Below the pieces are notes generated by a model. The model did no database searches, was not told the origin of the DNA, and was given only the letters and a program-made list of their open reading frames with translations. The translations under genes were made by a program, and so were the position numbers. DNA of 64,000 bases from Hyphomicrobium_A sp963728165 (GTDB lineage Bacteria; Pseudomonadota; Alphaproteobacteria; Rhizobiales; Hyphomicrobiaceae): assembly GCA_963728165.1 (NCBI GenBank), contig CAVSIY010000006.1, forward strand, positions 682,001 to 746,000. Direction: 5' to 3'. Within the stretch, counting starts at the first letter, position 1. Each line of letters opens with the position of its first letter. Below, one piece after another: positions 38,264 through 46,800 of this stretch.

Positions 38264-38863
38264 ATGCCCCGCCTCACCTTCTGGTACGAGTTCGCGTCCA
38301 CCTACTCCTACCTGTCGGCCATGCGCATCGAGGCTGCGGCCGCGGCTGCCGGCGTCGAGGTCGTCTGGCAGCCGTTCCTGCTCGGACCGATCTTCAAGGC
38401 GCAGGGCTGGACCACCTCGCCGTTCAACATCTATCCCGCCAAGGGCCGCTACATGGTGCGCGACGTCGCGCGCCTCGCAGCAGCGCGCGGGCTTAGCTTC
38501 CACATGCCAGATCCCTTTCCCGCCAACGCACTCAAGGCGGCGCGGCTCGCCATCATCGGCGCCGCGGAGGGCTGGGTCGCTCCCTTCTCTAGGGCCGTGT
38601 TCGAGGCGGAGTTCGCGCACCGCAAGGACATTGCGAGCGAGGCCGTCCTGCAGGCGATCCTGGAGGGCCTCGGTCTCGAGGCGCCGCGCTTATTCGCGGC
38701 GAGCAGCGAGGCGGACGTCAAGGAGCGGCTGCGGGCGGCGACGGCACAGGCGGAGGCGCTCGGCATCTTCGGCGCGCCGACGTTCGTCACCGACGATCGC
38801 GAGCTGTTCTGGGGCGACGACCGGCTCGAGTTGGCCTTGGCGCACGCGAAACAAAACTCTTGA
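38264..38863 (+). CDS. 2-hydroxychromene-2-carboxylate isomerase / DsbA-like oxidoreductase family
   Basis: This 199-residue thioredoxin-fold (kappa-class GST-like) protein has LTFWYEFASTYSYLSAMRIE with Ser in place of the DsbA CxxC cysteines, WQPFLLGPIFKAQGW, and the C-terminal GIFGAPTFVTDDRELFWGDD typical of HCCA isomerases. These act with glutathione in aromatic degradation, but many homologues have unknown substrates and no degradation genes are nearby. The start is ATG of MPRLTFWYEF. Confidence 0.85.
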   Translation: MPRLTFWYEFASTYSYLSAMRIEAAAAAAGVEVVWQPFLLGPIFKAQGWTTSPFNIYPAKGRYMVRDVARLAAARGLSFHMPDPFPANALKAARLAIIGAAEGWVAPFSRAVFEAEFAHRKDIASEAVLQAILEGLGLEAPRLFAASSEADVKERLRAATAQAEALGIFGAPTFVTDDRELFWGDDRLELALAHAKQNS

Positions 38864-38920
38864 TCTCAATACCTGTTCATGTATTGTACATGCATTGTTT
38901 CTAGGGGGAGTTTGAGCGTC

Positions 38921-39196
38921 ATGGGTATTCGTTGTCACCTCCAGGGGCCCGCGTGGGCCATCCTTCTCGGCATCGTCGCGATCTGTGGGCAGGCCTCAGG
39001 GGCTAGCGCCGAGGACCCCACGACCAAGGTCGCCAAGGCGAGGAAGCCACCGTCGGCCTGCGTGGGCCTCAGTGAGAGCGCCTGTGGGACCAAGGCCGAG
39101 TGCTACTGGCGCAAAGCCATCGTCACGAAGGCCGGCAAGACGCGCCGGGCGCACTGTCGCATCAAACGGTCTGCAAAGAAGGCCGCGCCGACCTGA
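38921..39196 (+). CDS. Small secreted four-cysteine protein
   Basis: The 91-residue product has a signal peptide cleaved near ASGASA, then a short basic domain with four cysteines spaced C-x7-C-x5-C-x16-C (ACVGLSESACGTKAECYWRK, HCRIK). Two disulfides are likely in the periplasm. AGGGGGAG lies about 10 bases upstream of the ATG. I do not know a function for this family. It is convergent with the next gene. Confidence 0.65.
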   Translation: MGIRCHLQGPAWAILLGIVAICGQASGASAEDPTTKVAKARKPPSACVGLSESACGTKAECYWRKAIVTKAGKTRRAHCRIKRSAKKAAPT

Positions 39197-39209
39197 TCGG
39201 TATCGCGGC

Positions 39210-39821
39210 TCAGCCGACGCGCAGCGTCGTCAGCATGGTGCCGACGCTGAAGGGGAGGAGCATCGCCAGCATCATCAGGTGGGCGGGCGGCCAATACTGG
39301 TGCGCCACCGCATGTCCGCCGTCGGTGCGATAGCTCGAAAGCACCTTGTGCACGGACGCGGTCGCCACTTCGGCCGCATCCATCACGGCGATGTTCGCCT
39401 CCGCCGTCGGCCAGGCGACCGAGCGCGGCACGCCCGAGGCCATCATCATGAACGCCATAGGCCAGGCCGCGGGTGGGGCAGCGCAGGGGAACATGCCGAG
39501 CCAGGCCGAGAACATGGCATTGGCGCCGGCAAACGGATCGGGCGAGGGCAGGCCGCGCCCCTGCGGAACACCCCAAGCAAACGGCAGGAACGGGACGGAC
39601 GGCAGCTCTTGGCGCGGAGCCGCCACCGGCATCGGCATGGGCCAGCCCCAGCTGACCTGGGGGGCACGAGCCGCGGGGCGCTGCGGCTGGAGAACGCCTG
39701 CCCAGAAATCGAAGACCTGATCGGTAAAGGCGGCATAGGCCGCGGTCGTCGCTGCTGTGTAGCCGAAGGCGGCATCGGTGCAGTGGCGCGCAAAGCGCTC
39801 CTGGAGCCGGGTGTCGAGCAT
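39210..39821 (-). CDS. Hypothetical protein, Pro/Met/Ala-rich
   Basis: I do not recognise this 203-residue protein. The N-terminus is helical (RLQERFARHCTDAAFGYTAA), the middle is rich in Pro, Trp and Met (PQVSWGWPMPMPVAAP, PAAWPMAFMMMASGVP), and the C-terminal part has NIAVMDAAEVATASVHKVLS and YRTDGGHAVAHQYWP. The last helical part loosely recalls polyhydroxybutyrate-associated proteins, but I cannot support that assignment. The frame and codon use are consistent with a real gene. Confidence 0.55.
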   Translation of the reverse strand: MLDTRLQERFARHCTDAAFGYTAATTAAYAAFTDQVFDFWAGVLQPQRPAARAPQVSWGWPMPMPVAAPRQELPSVPFLPFAWGVPQGRGLPSPDPFAGANAMFSAWLGMFPCAAPPAAWPMAFMMMASGVPRSVAWPTAEANIAVMDAAEVATASVHKVLSSYRTDGGHAVAHQYWPPAHLMMLAMLLPFSVGTMLTTLRVG

Positions 39822-39997
39822 ACCGCGTCTTTACCGCCGCTTCGCATAAGGCGCCGGGGCGCAGACAGTTTTGCCGGTCGCCGAGCTAAGGATGCGCAAT
39901 CAAAGCATAATCTGTCCGTTGCGCCGCAACAAGATCAATTACAGCGCCGGCCCTAAGAAAGGGGTAATTCGCAATGGGCGTAAAAGTGCCGGCGTCT

Positions 39998-40531
39998 CTA
40001 GTTCGCCGCCTCGGCGAGCTTGTCGTCGGCCGGCGGCTCCTCCTCGGTCGGAGCCTCAGGCTCGGGAGCGCCTTCGGCCACGGCCGGCCGGTCTCCGCGG
40101 CGGCCTCCGGACCTTCGGCCTGCTACCAGCCAGTAGGCGAGGCCCCCGAAAACGCCCACGGTCAAAAAGGCCCGCAGCGCGTAGTCGTTGATGATCGTGG
40201 GCTGACCTTCGACCTCGAAATAGGACACTGCGCAGAAACCACCGATCGCGATCAGAATGCCGACGAGCGTGTAGTAGATCCACGAGCGGATCGCGAACCA
40301 CTCGGCGATGCCAATGGCGATGAGGGCGAAGGGAAAGGCGAATATCGCCGAATGCGTGGCCGCCAGCAGCGACAACAAGCCGGCGCTGCCGAGACGCTCG
40401 GGCCGCGCGTCGACAGGGAGCGCGGCGATATCGCCAGGCGTGATCACGAAGGCGACCGTCGCCACCCCGGCGACCAGACACGCCACGATGAAGCCCAGGA
40501 GAATCCGGAACAACGTGCCAAGCATACGCAT
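39998..40531 (-). CDS. Four-helix membrane protein, paralogue A
   Basis: This 177-residue protein has four hydrophobic segments (ILLGFIVACLVAGVATVAFV, LSLLAATHSAIFAFPFALIA, YYTLVGILIAIGGFCAV, FLTVGVFGGLAYWLVAGRR) and an acidic Pro/Glu-rich cytoplasmic tail. It aligns with the protein encoded just upstream, notably around the IRS-x-x-YY motif and the C-terminal YWL-x-AGR. AAGGGGGC lies 8 bases before the ATG. The function is unknown. Confidence 0.7.
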   Translation of the reverse strand: MRMLGTLFRILLGFIVACLVAGVATVAFVITPGDIAALPVDARPERLGSAGLLSLLAATHSAIFAFPFALIAIGIAEWFAIRSWIYYTLVGILIAIGGFCAVSYFEVEGQPTIINDYALRAFLTVGVFGGLAYWLVAGRRSGGRRGDRPAVAEGAPEPEAPTEEEPPADDKLAEAAN

Positions 40532-40623
40532 ACCAAAAGCCCCCTTTGGTCCCGAGTTGAGCTTACAAGGCCCAAGCGGCAAATCTCAACGAAAAAGCGG
40601 CCTTTCTGGCCACCGCCCTCCCG

Positions 40624-41055
40624 TCACGCGTTGCGTCCAGCGAGCAGCCAATAGACGAGGCCGCCTGCAAATCCGGCCGTGGCGAACACCTGCCACACGA
40701 TCTGGTCCGCCAGAGGAAGGCCGTTTCCCTGGCCGAAGCGTGCCAGCAGCGGCATGGCCGCCAGGGCCAAACCGCCGCCTGCCACGTAGTAGAGCACCGA
40801 GCGGATGCGCGCGATCTCGCCGACAATCACCACCAGCAGCACCGGTATGATGGTGAGGCCGGTAGTCAGCAGCACCCCCTGGTTCATGAGGTCGAACATC
40901 GCCTGGACCATGTCGTCATCGGCCACGGCCCGCTGGTGCAAGAGGCCGGTTATGCGTTCAAGCCCGAGGGTAAGCAGCACGAACATCGAGGCGGCGGCCG
41001 CAATGAGGAGCGCCAGGGGGATGAGGATCATGCGGCCGACCGTCTTCCAGAACAC
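40624..41055 (-). CDS. Four-helix membrane protein, paralogue B
   Basis: The 143-residue product shares length, topology and motifs with its neighbour: LVVIVGEIARIRSVLYYVAG and FATAGFAGGLVYWLLAGRN match IGIAEWFAIRSWIYYTLVG and FLTVGVFGGLAYWLVAGRR. It starts with GTG only 6 bases after the rlmN stop, so it is likely cotranscribed with rlmN. Tandem duplication followed by divergence is inferred. It lacks the acidic tail. Confidence 0.7.
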   Translation of the reverse strand: MFWKTVGRMILIPLALLIAAAASMFVLLTLGLERITGLLHQRAVADDDMVQAMFDLMNQGVLLTTGLTIIPVLLVVIVGEIARIRSVLYYVAGGGLALAAMPLLARFGQGNGLPLADQIVWQVFATAGFAGGLVYWLLAGRNA

Positions 41056-41061
41056 GCGCCC

Positions 41062-42315
41062 TCAGCCTCCGCTTCCCTGGCCAGGCACCGCGCCCGCACC
41101 GCTTGGGCGCTCGCTCACCTTCAACCTGATGCTCGCCGACTTGAGCTGCCCGCACGCGGCGTGAATGTCACGCCCGCGCGGCGTGCGCACCGGACTCGCA
41201 TATCCCGCCTTGTTCACGACCTCGGCGAAGCGCTCGATCTGGTCCCAGTCCGAGCACTCGTACGGCGCGCCGGGCCACGGATTGAAGGGGATGAGGTTGA
41301 TCTTCGCGGGGATGCCGGCGAGAAGCCGCACGAGGGCGCGTGCCTCGTCGAGACTGTCGTTTACGCCCTTCAACATCACGTACTCGAAGGTGATGCGCCT
41401 CGCATTGGAGAGCCCGGGATAGGTGCGGCACGCCTCGATGAGCTCGGCGATCGGATACTTACGATTGATGGGCACGAGCTCGTCGCGAAGTGCGTCGTTG
41501 GTGGCGTGCAGCGAGATGGCGAGCATGGAGCCGGACTCAGCACCCCAGCGGCCGATCTCGGGAACGATGCCGGAGGTGGACAGCGTGATGCGGCGCTTGG
41601 AGACGGAGAGCCCTTCGCCGTCGGCGGCGACCTCGACCGCCTCCTTGACGTTGGCGAAGTTGTAGAGCGGCTCGCCCATGCCCATCAGCACGATATTGGT
41701 GATCTTGCGTTCTGTGTCAGGCAGCAGGTGCCCGTCGTCCGGTGCACTTGCGCCCCGATCTTTGCCTGCCTTCGGCACGACCCAGTCGCCGATGCGATCG
41801 CGCGCAAGCAGGATCTGCGCGACGATCTCCTTCGCGGTCAGATTGCGGACGAGGCGCTGCGTGCCCGTGTGGCAGAAGGTGCAGTTGAGCGTGCAGCCTA
41901 CCTGGCTCGAGATGCACAAGGTGCCGCGGTTGGCCTCGGGGATGTAGACCGTCTCGATCTCGGGGGCTTTGGCGTCGCTTGCGTGCCGGGCGAGCCGCAA
42001 CAGCCACTTGCGCGTGCCGTCGACCGACACCTGCTCGGTGACGATCTCGGGTCGGCTCAGCGTGTAGCGGGCGGAAAGGGCGGCGCGCAGCTCCTTGGAG
42101 ACGTCCGACATGGCCTCGAAGTCGGTCACGCCGCGCACATAGATCCAGCTCCAGAGCTGGCCCACACGCATGCGCAATTGGCGCTCGGGCACGCCTGCCG
42201 CCGCAAGTGCTGCACGCAAAGCCCCACGGCTCAGGCCCGCGAGCGAGGGCGCTGGCGGGAGCGGAGCGGTTGGGGCCGCAAGAGCGGCCTGGCTGGGATC
42301 GGCGATGAGAACCAT
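41062..42315 (-). CDS. rlmN: Dual-specificity RNA methyltransferase RlmN
   Basis: RlmN is a radical SAM enzyme that makes 2-methyladenosine at A2503 of 23S rRNA and at A37 of some tRNAs. The cluster motif is CTLNCTFC in ISSQVGCTLNCTFCHTGTQ; other blocks are KITNIVLMGMGEPLYNFANV, SLHATNDALRDELVPINRKY, INLIPFNPWPGAPY and the catalytic Cys in GRDIHAACGQL. Length is 417 residues. The two membrane protein genes follow it. Confidence 0.95.
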   Translation of the reverse strand: MVLIADPSQAALAAPTAPLPPAPSLAGLSRGALRAALAAAGVPERQLRMRVGQLWSWIYVRGVTDFEAMSDVSKELRAALSARYTLSRPEIVTEQVSVDGTRKWLLRLARHASDAKAPEIETVYIPEANRGTLCISSQVGCTLNCTFCHTGTQRLVRNLTAKEIVAQILLARDRIGDWVVPKAGKDRGASAPDDGHLLPDTERKITNIVLMGMGEPLYNFANVKEAVEVAADGEGLSVSKRRITLSTSGIVPEIGRWGAESGSMLAISLHATNDALRDELVPINRKYPIAELIEACRTYPGLSNARRITFEYVMLKGVNDSLDEARALVRLLAGIPAKINLIPFNPWPGAPYECSDWDQIERFAEVVNKAGYASPVRTPRGRDIHAACGQLKSASIRLKVSERPSGAGAVPGQGSGG

Positions 42316-42544
42316 TGGGACTTCTGGGCAAGAGGCTTTCGCGCCTTATCTAACGCGTCTTCCTCCCGCCCGAAAGGCCGCCAAGCCCCGCTACCGGCTT
42401 CAAGCCGGCAACGGGGATCTCATTTGGGGGGTCATCGTAGTAGGGTCTGGCTTTCGGGCTTGCTTTTGAGCCTGGCCGCGAGGCCCTGTGTCGAGCCTTG
42501 TCTGGCCCTTTCGCAGCGCGGCGCGTCAGGCGTCCCTCGCCGCC

Positions 42545-42748
42545 TCAGGCGGCAGGAACCCATCGGCCTGCGACGTAGCCGAAGGCCACGGCGTCGGGGT
42601 GCCGTTTTGCAGATTGCTGCAGCAGCTCGACCGCCTTCACGTCACCGTCCTTGATCACGACGGACGCACGAGCGGCGTCGATGCTGTCGTGAAACCCGCT
42701 GAGCAGGATGACCCGTTTGCCTCGGACCTCAATCTTCGGGCATGCCAT
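42545..42748 (-). CDS. Small conserved-looking protein with strong ribosome-binding site
   Basis: The 67-residue protein reads MACPKIEVRGKRVILLSGFH, then SVVIKDGDVKAVELLQQSAK and ends FGYVAGRWVPAA. It has no signal peptide or membrane segment. AAGGAGGTGAC ends 3 bases before the ATG (revealed at 42751-42761), a near-perfect Shine-Dalgarno sequence, implying high translation. The function is unknown. A hairpin (GTCTGCC/GGCAGAC, 42811-42829) lies in its leader. Confidence 0.6.
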   Translation of the reverse strand: MACPKIEVRGKRVILLSGFHDSIDAARASVVIKDGDVKAVELLQQSAKRHPDAVAFGYVAGRWVPAA

Positions 42749-42957
42749 GCGTCACCTCCTTGCAGGAAATCAGCACCGCAGGAGGCGAATACGAAGGGGA
42801 GCTTTTTACGTCTGCCAGCTCGGCAGACACCCGCGGTAAATGCTGATCACCTACAACAATCACTATACGTGACTATTGCGACACTAGAAATAACTTTCCA
42901 TTACACAGGCGTAAAGAGAATGTTGACAAAATTGGATGCATCGCAACATGCGCGCGC

Positions 42958-44316
42958 TCATTTGCCGAGCGGCACGTTCAATTGAAGTCGCCCCGTCCAC
43001 GTCTCCGGCGTGGTCGAGCTTGCGCTCTCCACCCCGCCCGACGCCTCCAAGCGCGAGCCGTCCTTGACGCCGACGGCGACACCGGCCTCCGCCTTCAAGT
43101 GCAGATCCGCCTCGAGTCCCGTCGTCACCATCGGCTCGAGCGCGCGCAGGTCGTCGAAATCGACGAAGCCGCCCACGGCAGCGCGCGGCTCGACAAAGGC
43201 GTCGCCATCGATCGCAAAGCGGCGCGAGACTTCGGGCAAGAGCTCAACTCGTCCCGTGCCCTCAGCTTTGGTCTCGCCGCTCGCATCATCGCGCACGGCA
43301 TCCTCCAGATAGACGAGCCCGAGGCTCGGCGCGACCTTCCAGCCCTCGACCTGGCGCGTGCCGGTGAGCCTGGCGCGCACGAGCCGACGCTCGGTCTCGG
43401 TGTCGGCGACGTTGAGACCGGGAACGGCATCCTCCGTTTGACCCCACGCGGCGCGCCCATCGAAGACGACGCCGGAGCCGAGCTTCATGCTCATGTACGG
43501 CCCCGCCATCCAGCCGGTCGCCAGCATCTGCGAATGATCGAGATCTCCGCTCTCGATGCCGCGGTCGAACTGGGCGAGGCCGCCCACCAGAATGTCGGGC
43601 CCGAGCTTGGTTCTGGTGCCGAGATAGAGCACGCCGAGATTGCCGTTGCTGACGCCCGTGTCGGTGACGGCCGCCTCATAGTTCTCCATGTGGCCTTCGA
43701 GCCAGAGATCGACCAAGCCGGGCTTCGGCTTCTGCCCGGGATTGGCGGCAGCGGTGATCTCCGAGAGGCTGACGGAGAATTCCACTGCCTTGGGATTGCC
43801 TTGCTCATCGACGGCCACGCTGCTTGCGAGTGGCTTGTCGGGATTGGCGATCGGAGTGGGCGCACGATCGATGCGGATGCGGTCGGGATCCTTGGCGTTG
43901 AGAAGATCCTTGCGCCGCGCCAGGAAGGCGGCGTTCGCCGCTGCCGTTTGCACCGACATGCAGGTGACGCCGACGGATGCCGAGCCTTGCGGTGCGGCAG
44001 CGAACCCGAAGACGTAATCACCGGCTTCCGGCGCCTTGAAGCTGACGGCCGCTGCCGAGGAACTGCCAATCAAGGTTTGCGGTGCGCCTGACCCGCCGAT
44101 CAAGCTCACCGAGGCCGTACCTTTCGATCGCGCGGAGATGCTCAAAACGTCGCCGGCATCGAGTGTCGTGCGGCGCGATACCGAGCCCGCCGGCGCGACC
44201 TCAGCGTTGAGGGCGCCGGCGTTGGCAGCGGTGCAGCCGCTGGACGCAGCGAGCCCAGGGCCTGCCGTTGCGGCAATAGATACGATGGCCGTAGCGGCAA
44301 AAGTCACGGTTCGCAT
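42958..44316 (-). CDS. Outer-membrane autotransporter beta-barrel-like protein
   Basis: The 452-residue protein has a signal peptide (to about ATAGPGLAA), a beta-rich Ser/Ala-rich middle and a C-terminal region resembling the autotransporter barrel (GNLGVLYLGTRTKLGPDILV, GWMAGPYMSMKLGSGVVFDG, WKVAPSLGLVYLEDAV, alternating strands ending RLQLNVPLGK). There is no long passenger domain, and the end is not the canonical aromatic residue. An outer-membrane structural or adhesive role is inferred. The start is ATG; GTG 44322 is alternative. Confidence 0.7.
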   Translation of the reverse strand: MRTVTFAATAIVSIAATAGPGLAASSGCTAANAGALNAEVAPAGSVSRRTTLDAGDVLSISARSKGTASVSLIGGSGAPQTLIGSSSAAAVSFKAPEAGDYVFGFAAAPQGSASVGVTCMSVQTAAANAAFLARRKDLLNAKDPDRIRIDRAPTPIANPDKPLASSVAVDEQGNPKAVEFSVSLSEITAAANPGQKPKPGLVDLWLEGHMENYEAAVTDTGVSNGNLGVLYLGTRTKLGPDILVGGLAQFDRGIESGDLDHSQMLATGWMAGPYMSMKLGSGVVFDGRAAWGQTEDAVPGLNVADTETERRLVRARLTGTRQVEGWKVAPSLGLVYLEDAVRDDASGETKAEGTGRVELLPEVSRRFAIDGDAFVEPRAAVGGFVDFDDLRALEPMVTTGLEADLHLKAEAGVAVGVKDGSRLEASGGVESASSTTPETWTGRLQLNVPLGK

Positions 44317-44443
44317 GTACACGCCCCCGCTGAACGCAATGTCGAGAACTCGCGCCCCTCCTGCAAGTCAAAATCGACAGAAATATGGACTTTGGCGCAA
44401 GCACTTAACTGGCCTGCGTGTAGTGCATGGCACAGCGTCCGCG

Positions 44444-45757
44444 CTAGAGGATGAACTTGGACAGGTCCGCGTTCTTGGCAAGATCGCCGACGCGCGCGTT
44501 CACGTACTCGGCGTCGACCGTCACCGACTGTCCGCCGCGGTCGGAGGCCTCGAATGAGATCTCGTCCAGGACGCGCTCCATCACCGTCTGCAGGCGCCGC
44601 GCGCCGATGTTCTCCACCGTCGAGTTGACCTGCACGGCCACGTCGGCCAGCGCGTCGATGGCATCGTCGGTGAAGGTGAGCGTGAGGCCCTCGGTCGCCA
44701 TCAGCGCCACGTATTGCTTGATGAGGCTCGCCTCCGGCTCGGTGAGGATGCGGCGCAGGTCCTCGCGCGTCAGGGCATTGAGCTCCACGCGGATCGGCAG
44801 ACGCCCTTGCAGCTCGGGCAGCAGGTCGGAGGGCTTGGCCACGTGGAAGGCGCCCGAGGCGATGAACAGCACATGGTCGGTCTTCACCGGCCCGTACTTC
44901 GTTGAGATGGTCGTGCCCTCGATGAGCGGCAACAGATCGCGCTGCACGCCCTCGCGCGACACGTCCCCGCCGATGCGCGCCCCGTCCGTGCGCGAGCAGA
45001 TCTTGTCGATCTCGTCCAAGAACACGATGCCGTTGTTCTGCACGGCGTCGATGGCCTCGCCCACGATCATGTCGGTGTCGATCAGCTTGTCGCTCTCCTC
45101 CGCGATCAGCAGGTCATAGCTGTCTGCGACCGTGACGCGGCGCGGCTTGGTGCGCTGGCCGAAGGCCTTGCCCAGCATGTCGCCGATATTGATGGCACCG
45201 ATCGAGGCGCCGGGTGCGCCGGGAATCTCGAACATGGGCAGGCCGCCCCCGGTCTCTGCGACCTGGATCTCGATTTCCTTGTCGTTGAGCTCGCCGTCGC
45301 GCAGGCGCTTGCGGAAGCTCTCGCGCGTTGCGGGTTGCGCACCCGGACCGACGAGAGCGTCGAGCACGCGCTCCTCGGCGTTCTTCTCGGCCTTGGTGCG
45401 CACCTCCTTGCGCTTTGCCTCCTTGACGAGGCCGAGCGCCACCTCGACCAGATCGCGGATGATCGAATCGACGTCGCGCCCCACGTAGCCGACCTCGGTG
45501 AACTTGGTCGCCTCGACCTTGATGAAGGGCGCGCCGGCGAGCTTCGCTAGCCGCCGCGAGATCTCGGTCTTGCCGACGCCGGTCGGCCCGATCATGAGGA
45601 TGTTCTTGGGCAGCACCTCCTCCTTGAGGTCGCCCTCGATCTGCTGGCGCCGCCAGCGGTTTCGCAGCGCGATGGCGACGGCGCGCTTGGCGTCGTTCTG
45701 GCCGACGATGTAACGGTCGAGCTCGGAGACGATCTCGCGGGGAGAGAAGTGAGTCAT
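44444..45757 (-). CDS. hslU: ATP-dependent protease ATPase subunit HslU
   Basis: HslU unfolds substrates for the HslV peptidase. The 437-residue AAA+ protein has SPREIVSELDRYIVGQNDAK, Walker A MIGPTGVGKTEI, the pore-loop region FTEVGYVGRDVDSI, Walker B GIVFLDEIDKI and the C-terminal SENI-type block NSTVENIGARRLQTVMERV ending SKFIL, the tail that inserts into HslV. The gene is 13 bases downstream of an SMR transporter gene that separates it from hslV. Confidence 0.96.
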   Translation of the reverse strand: MTHFSPREIVSELDRYIVGQNDAKRAVAIALRNRWRRQQIEGDLKEEVLPKNILMIGPTGVGKTEISRRLAKLAGAPFIKVEATKFTEVGYVGRDVDSIIRDLVEVALGLVKEAKRKEVRTKAEKNAEERVLDALVGPGAQPATRESFRKRLRDGELNDKEIEIQVAETGGGLPMFEIPGAPGASIGAINIGDMLGKAFGQRTKPRRVTVADSYDLLIAEESDKLIDTDMIVGEAIDAVQNNGIVFLDEIDKICSRTDGARIGGDVSREGVQRDLLPLIEGTTISTKYGPVKTDHVLFIASGAFHVAKPSDLLPELQGRLPIRVELNALTREDLRRILTEPEASLIKQYVALMATEGLTLTFTDDAIDALADVAVQVNSTVENIGARRLQTVMERVLDEISFEASDRGGQSVTVDAEYVNARVGDLAKNADLSKFIL

Positions 45758-45770
45758 CGGGAATTGCGCC

Positions 45771-46121
45771 TTAGTGCTCAGCGACGAACTTGAGGCCGAC
45801 GATGCAGGCAACGAGGCCGACCAGGAAAGCGACGCGAACGAGCGTCGCACCCTCTCCGTAGGCGAGGATGCCGAGCACCGCCGTGCCCGCCGCGCCGATC
45901 CCGGTCCACACCGCATAGGCGGTGCCGAGCGGGATGCCGGAGAGCGAGCGGTTGAGGCAGTAGAAGGAGGCGATGCCGATGGCGAAGAAGAACACCGTCG
46001 GAGCGATGCGGCTCAAGCCGTCCGTATAGCGAAAGACGGTGGTGGCCACGACCTCCAGCGCTCCCGCCGTAAACAGATAGACCCACGCCATACGCTTCTC
46101 CGATTGAGGTCGGCCGCTCAT
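45771..46121 (-). CDS. Small multidrug resistance (SMR) family transporter
   Basis: This 116-residue protein has four membrane helices and the SMR hallmark Glu in helix 1 (FTAGALEVVATTVF, Glu23, matching Glu14 of EmrE), plus GTAYAVWTGIGAAGTAVLGI. SMR proteins export quaternary cations or guanidinium with proton exchange. Its ATG overlaps the hslV stop (ATGA), so it is translated with the hslVU cluster; MAWVYLF (46091) is an alternative start. The substrate is unknown. Confidence 0.88.
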   Translation of the reverse strand: MSGRPQSEKRMAWVYLFTAGALEVVATTVFRYTDGLSRIAPTVFFFAIGIASFYCLNRSLSGIPLGTAYAVWTGIGAAGTAVLGILAYGEGATLVRVAFLVGLVACIVGLKFVAEH

Positions 46122-46702
46122 TTAGCCGACGGCAGGCTTTCGATCACGATGTTGGTGTTGGTGTAGACGCAGATCTCGGCCGCGATCGCCATCGCCTTCC
46201 TCGCGATCTCCTCGGCATCCAGCGGCTGGTCGAGCAGGGCGCGCGCCGCGGCGAGCGCGTAGTTGCCGCCCGAGCCGATGCCCATCACGTGTCTTTCAGG
46301 CTCCAAAACGTCGCCGGTCCCCGTCAGCACCAGCGTGGTGTCACGGTCGGCGACGATCATCATGGCCTCCAGCCGGCGCAGGTAGCGGTCGGTGCGCCAG
46401 TCCTTGGCGAGCTCCACGCAGGCTCGCATGAGCTGTCCCGGATACTGCTCGAGCTTGGCTTCGAGCCGCTCGAACAGAGTGAAGGCGTCGGCGGTGGCAC
46501 CGGCAAAGCCGCCGATGACGTCGCCCTTGCCGATCTTGCGCACCTTGCGGGCATTGGCCTTGATGATCGTTGCGCCGAGGCTGACCTGGCCGTCGCCAGC
46601 GATGACAACACGACCATCTTTACGAATGGTCAGTATGGTCGTTGCATGCCAGGATTGGGTGTCCGCGGCATGGGAGCCCCGATTAGGGTCATGGGTCTGC
46701 AT
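46118..46702 (-). CDS. hslV: ATP-dependent protease peptidase subunit HslV
   Basis: HslV is the proteasome-like threonine peptidase of the HslUV complex. The mature N-terminus TTILTIRKDGRVVIAGDGQV begins at Thr21 after a 20-residue leader ending WHA, longer than the single Met of E. coli HslV and so requiring processing. Other blocks are VIGGFAGATADAFTLFERLE and VMGIGSGGNYALAAARALLD. It is divergent from hisB across about 100 bases. Confidence 0.94.
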   Translation of the reverse strand: MQTHDPNRGSHAADTQSWHATTILTIRKDGRVVIAGDGQVSLGATIIKANARKVRKIGKGDVIGGFAGATADAFTLFERLEAKLEQYPGQLMRACVELAKDWRTDRYLRRLEAMMIVADRDTTLVLTGTGDVLEPERHVMGIGSGGNYALAAARALLDQPLDAEEIARKAMAIAAEICVYTNTNIVIESLPSAK

Positions 46703-46800
46703 TGCATTTGCACCCTGGTTGAGCGGCGGGCGGGCGAGCCGGCAGCGGGGACGCGCGGCTCTTTGAAGGCAGGGCCCAAGCTGATAAACGCTCGGTTCCG

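Noticed and set aside
45771..46121. Acquired drug-resistance gene
   Set aside because: Composition matches the neighbours, it is operon-locked with hslV, and no mobile-element signs are near.
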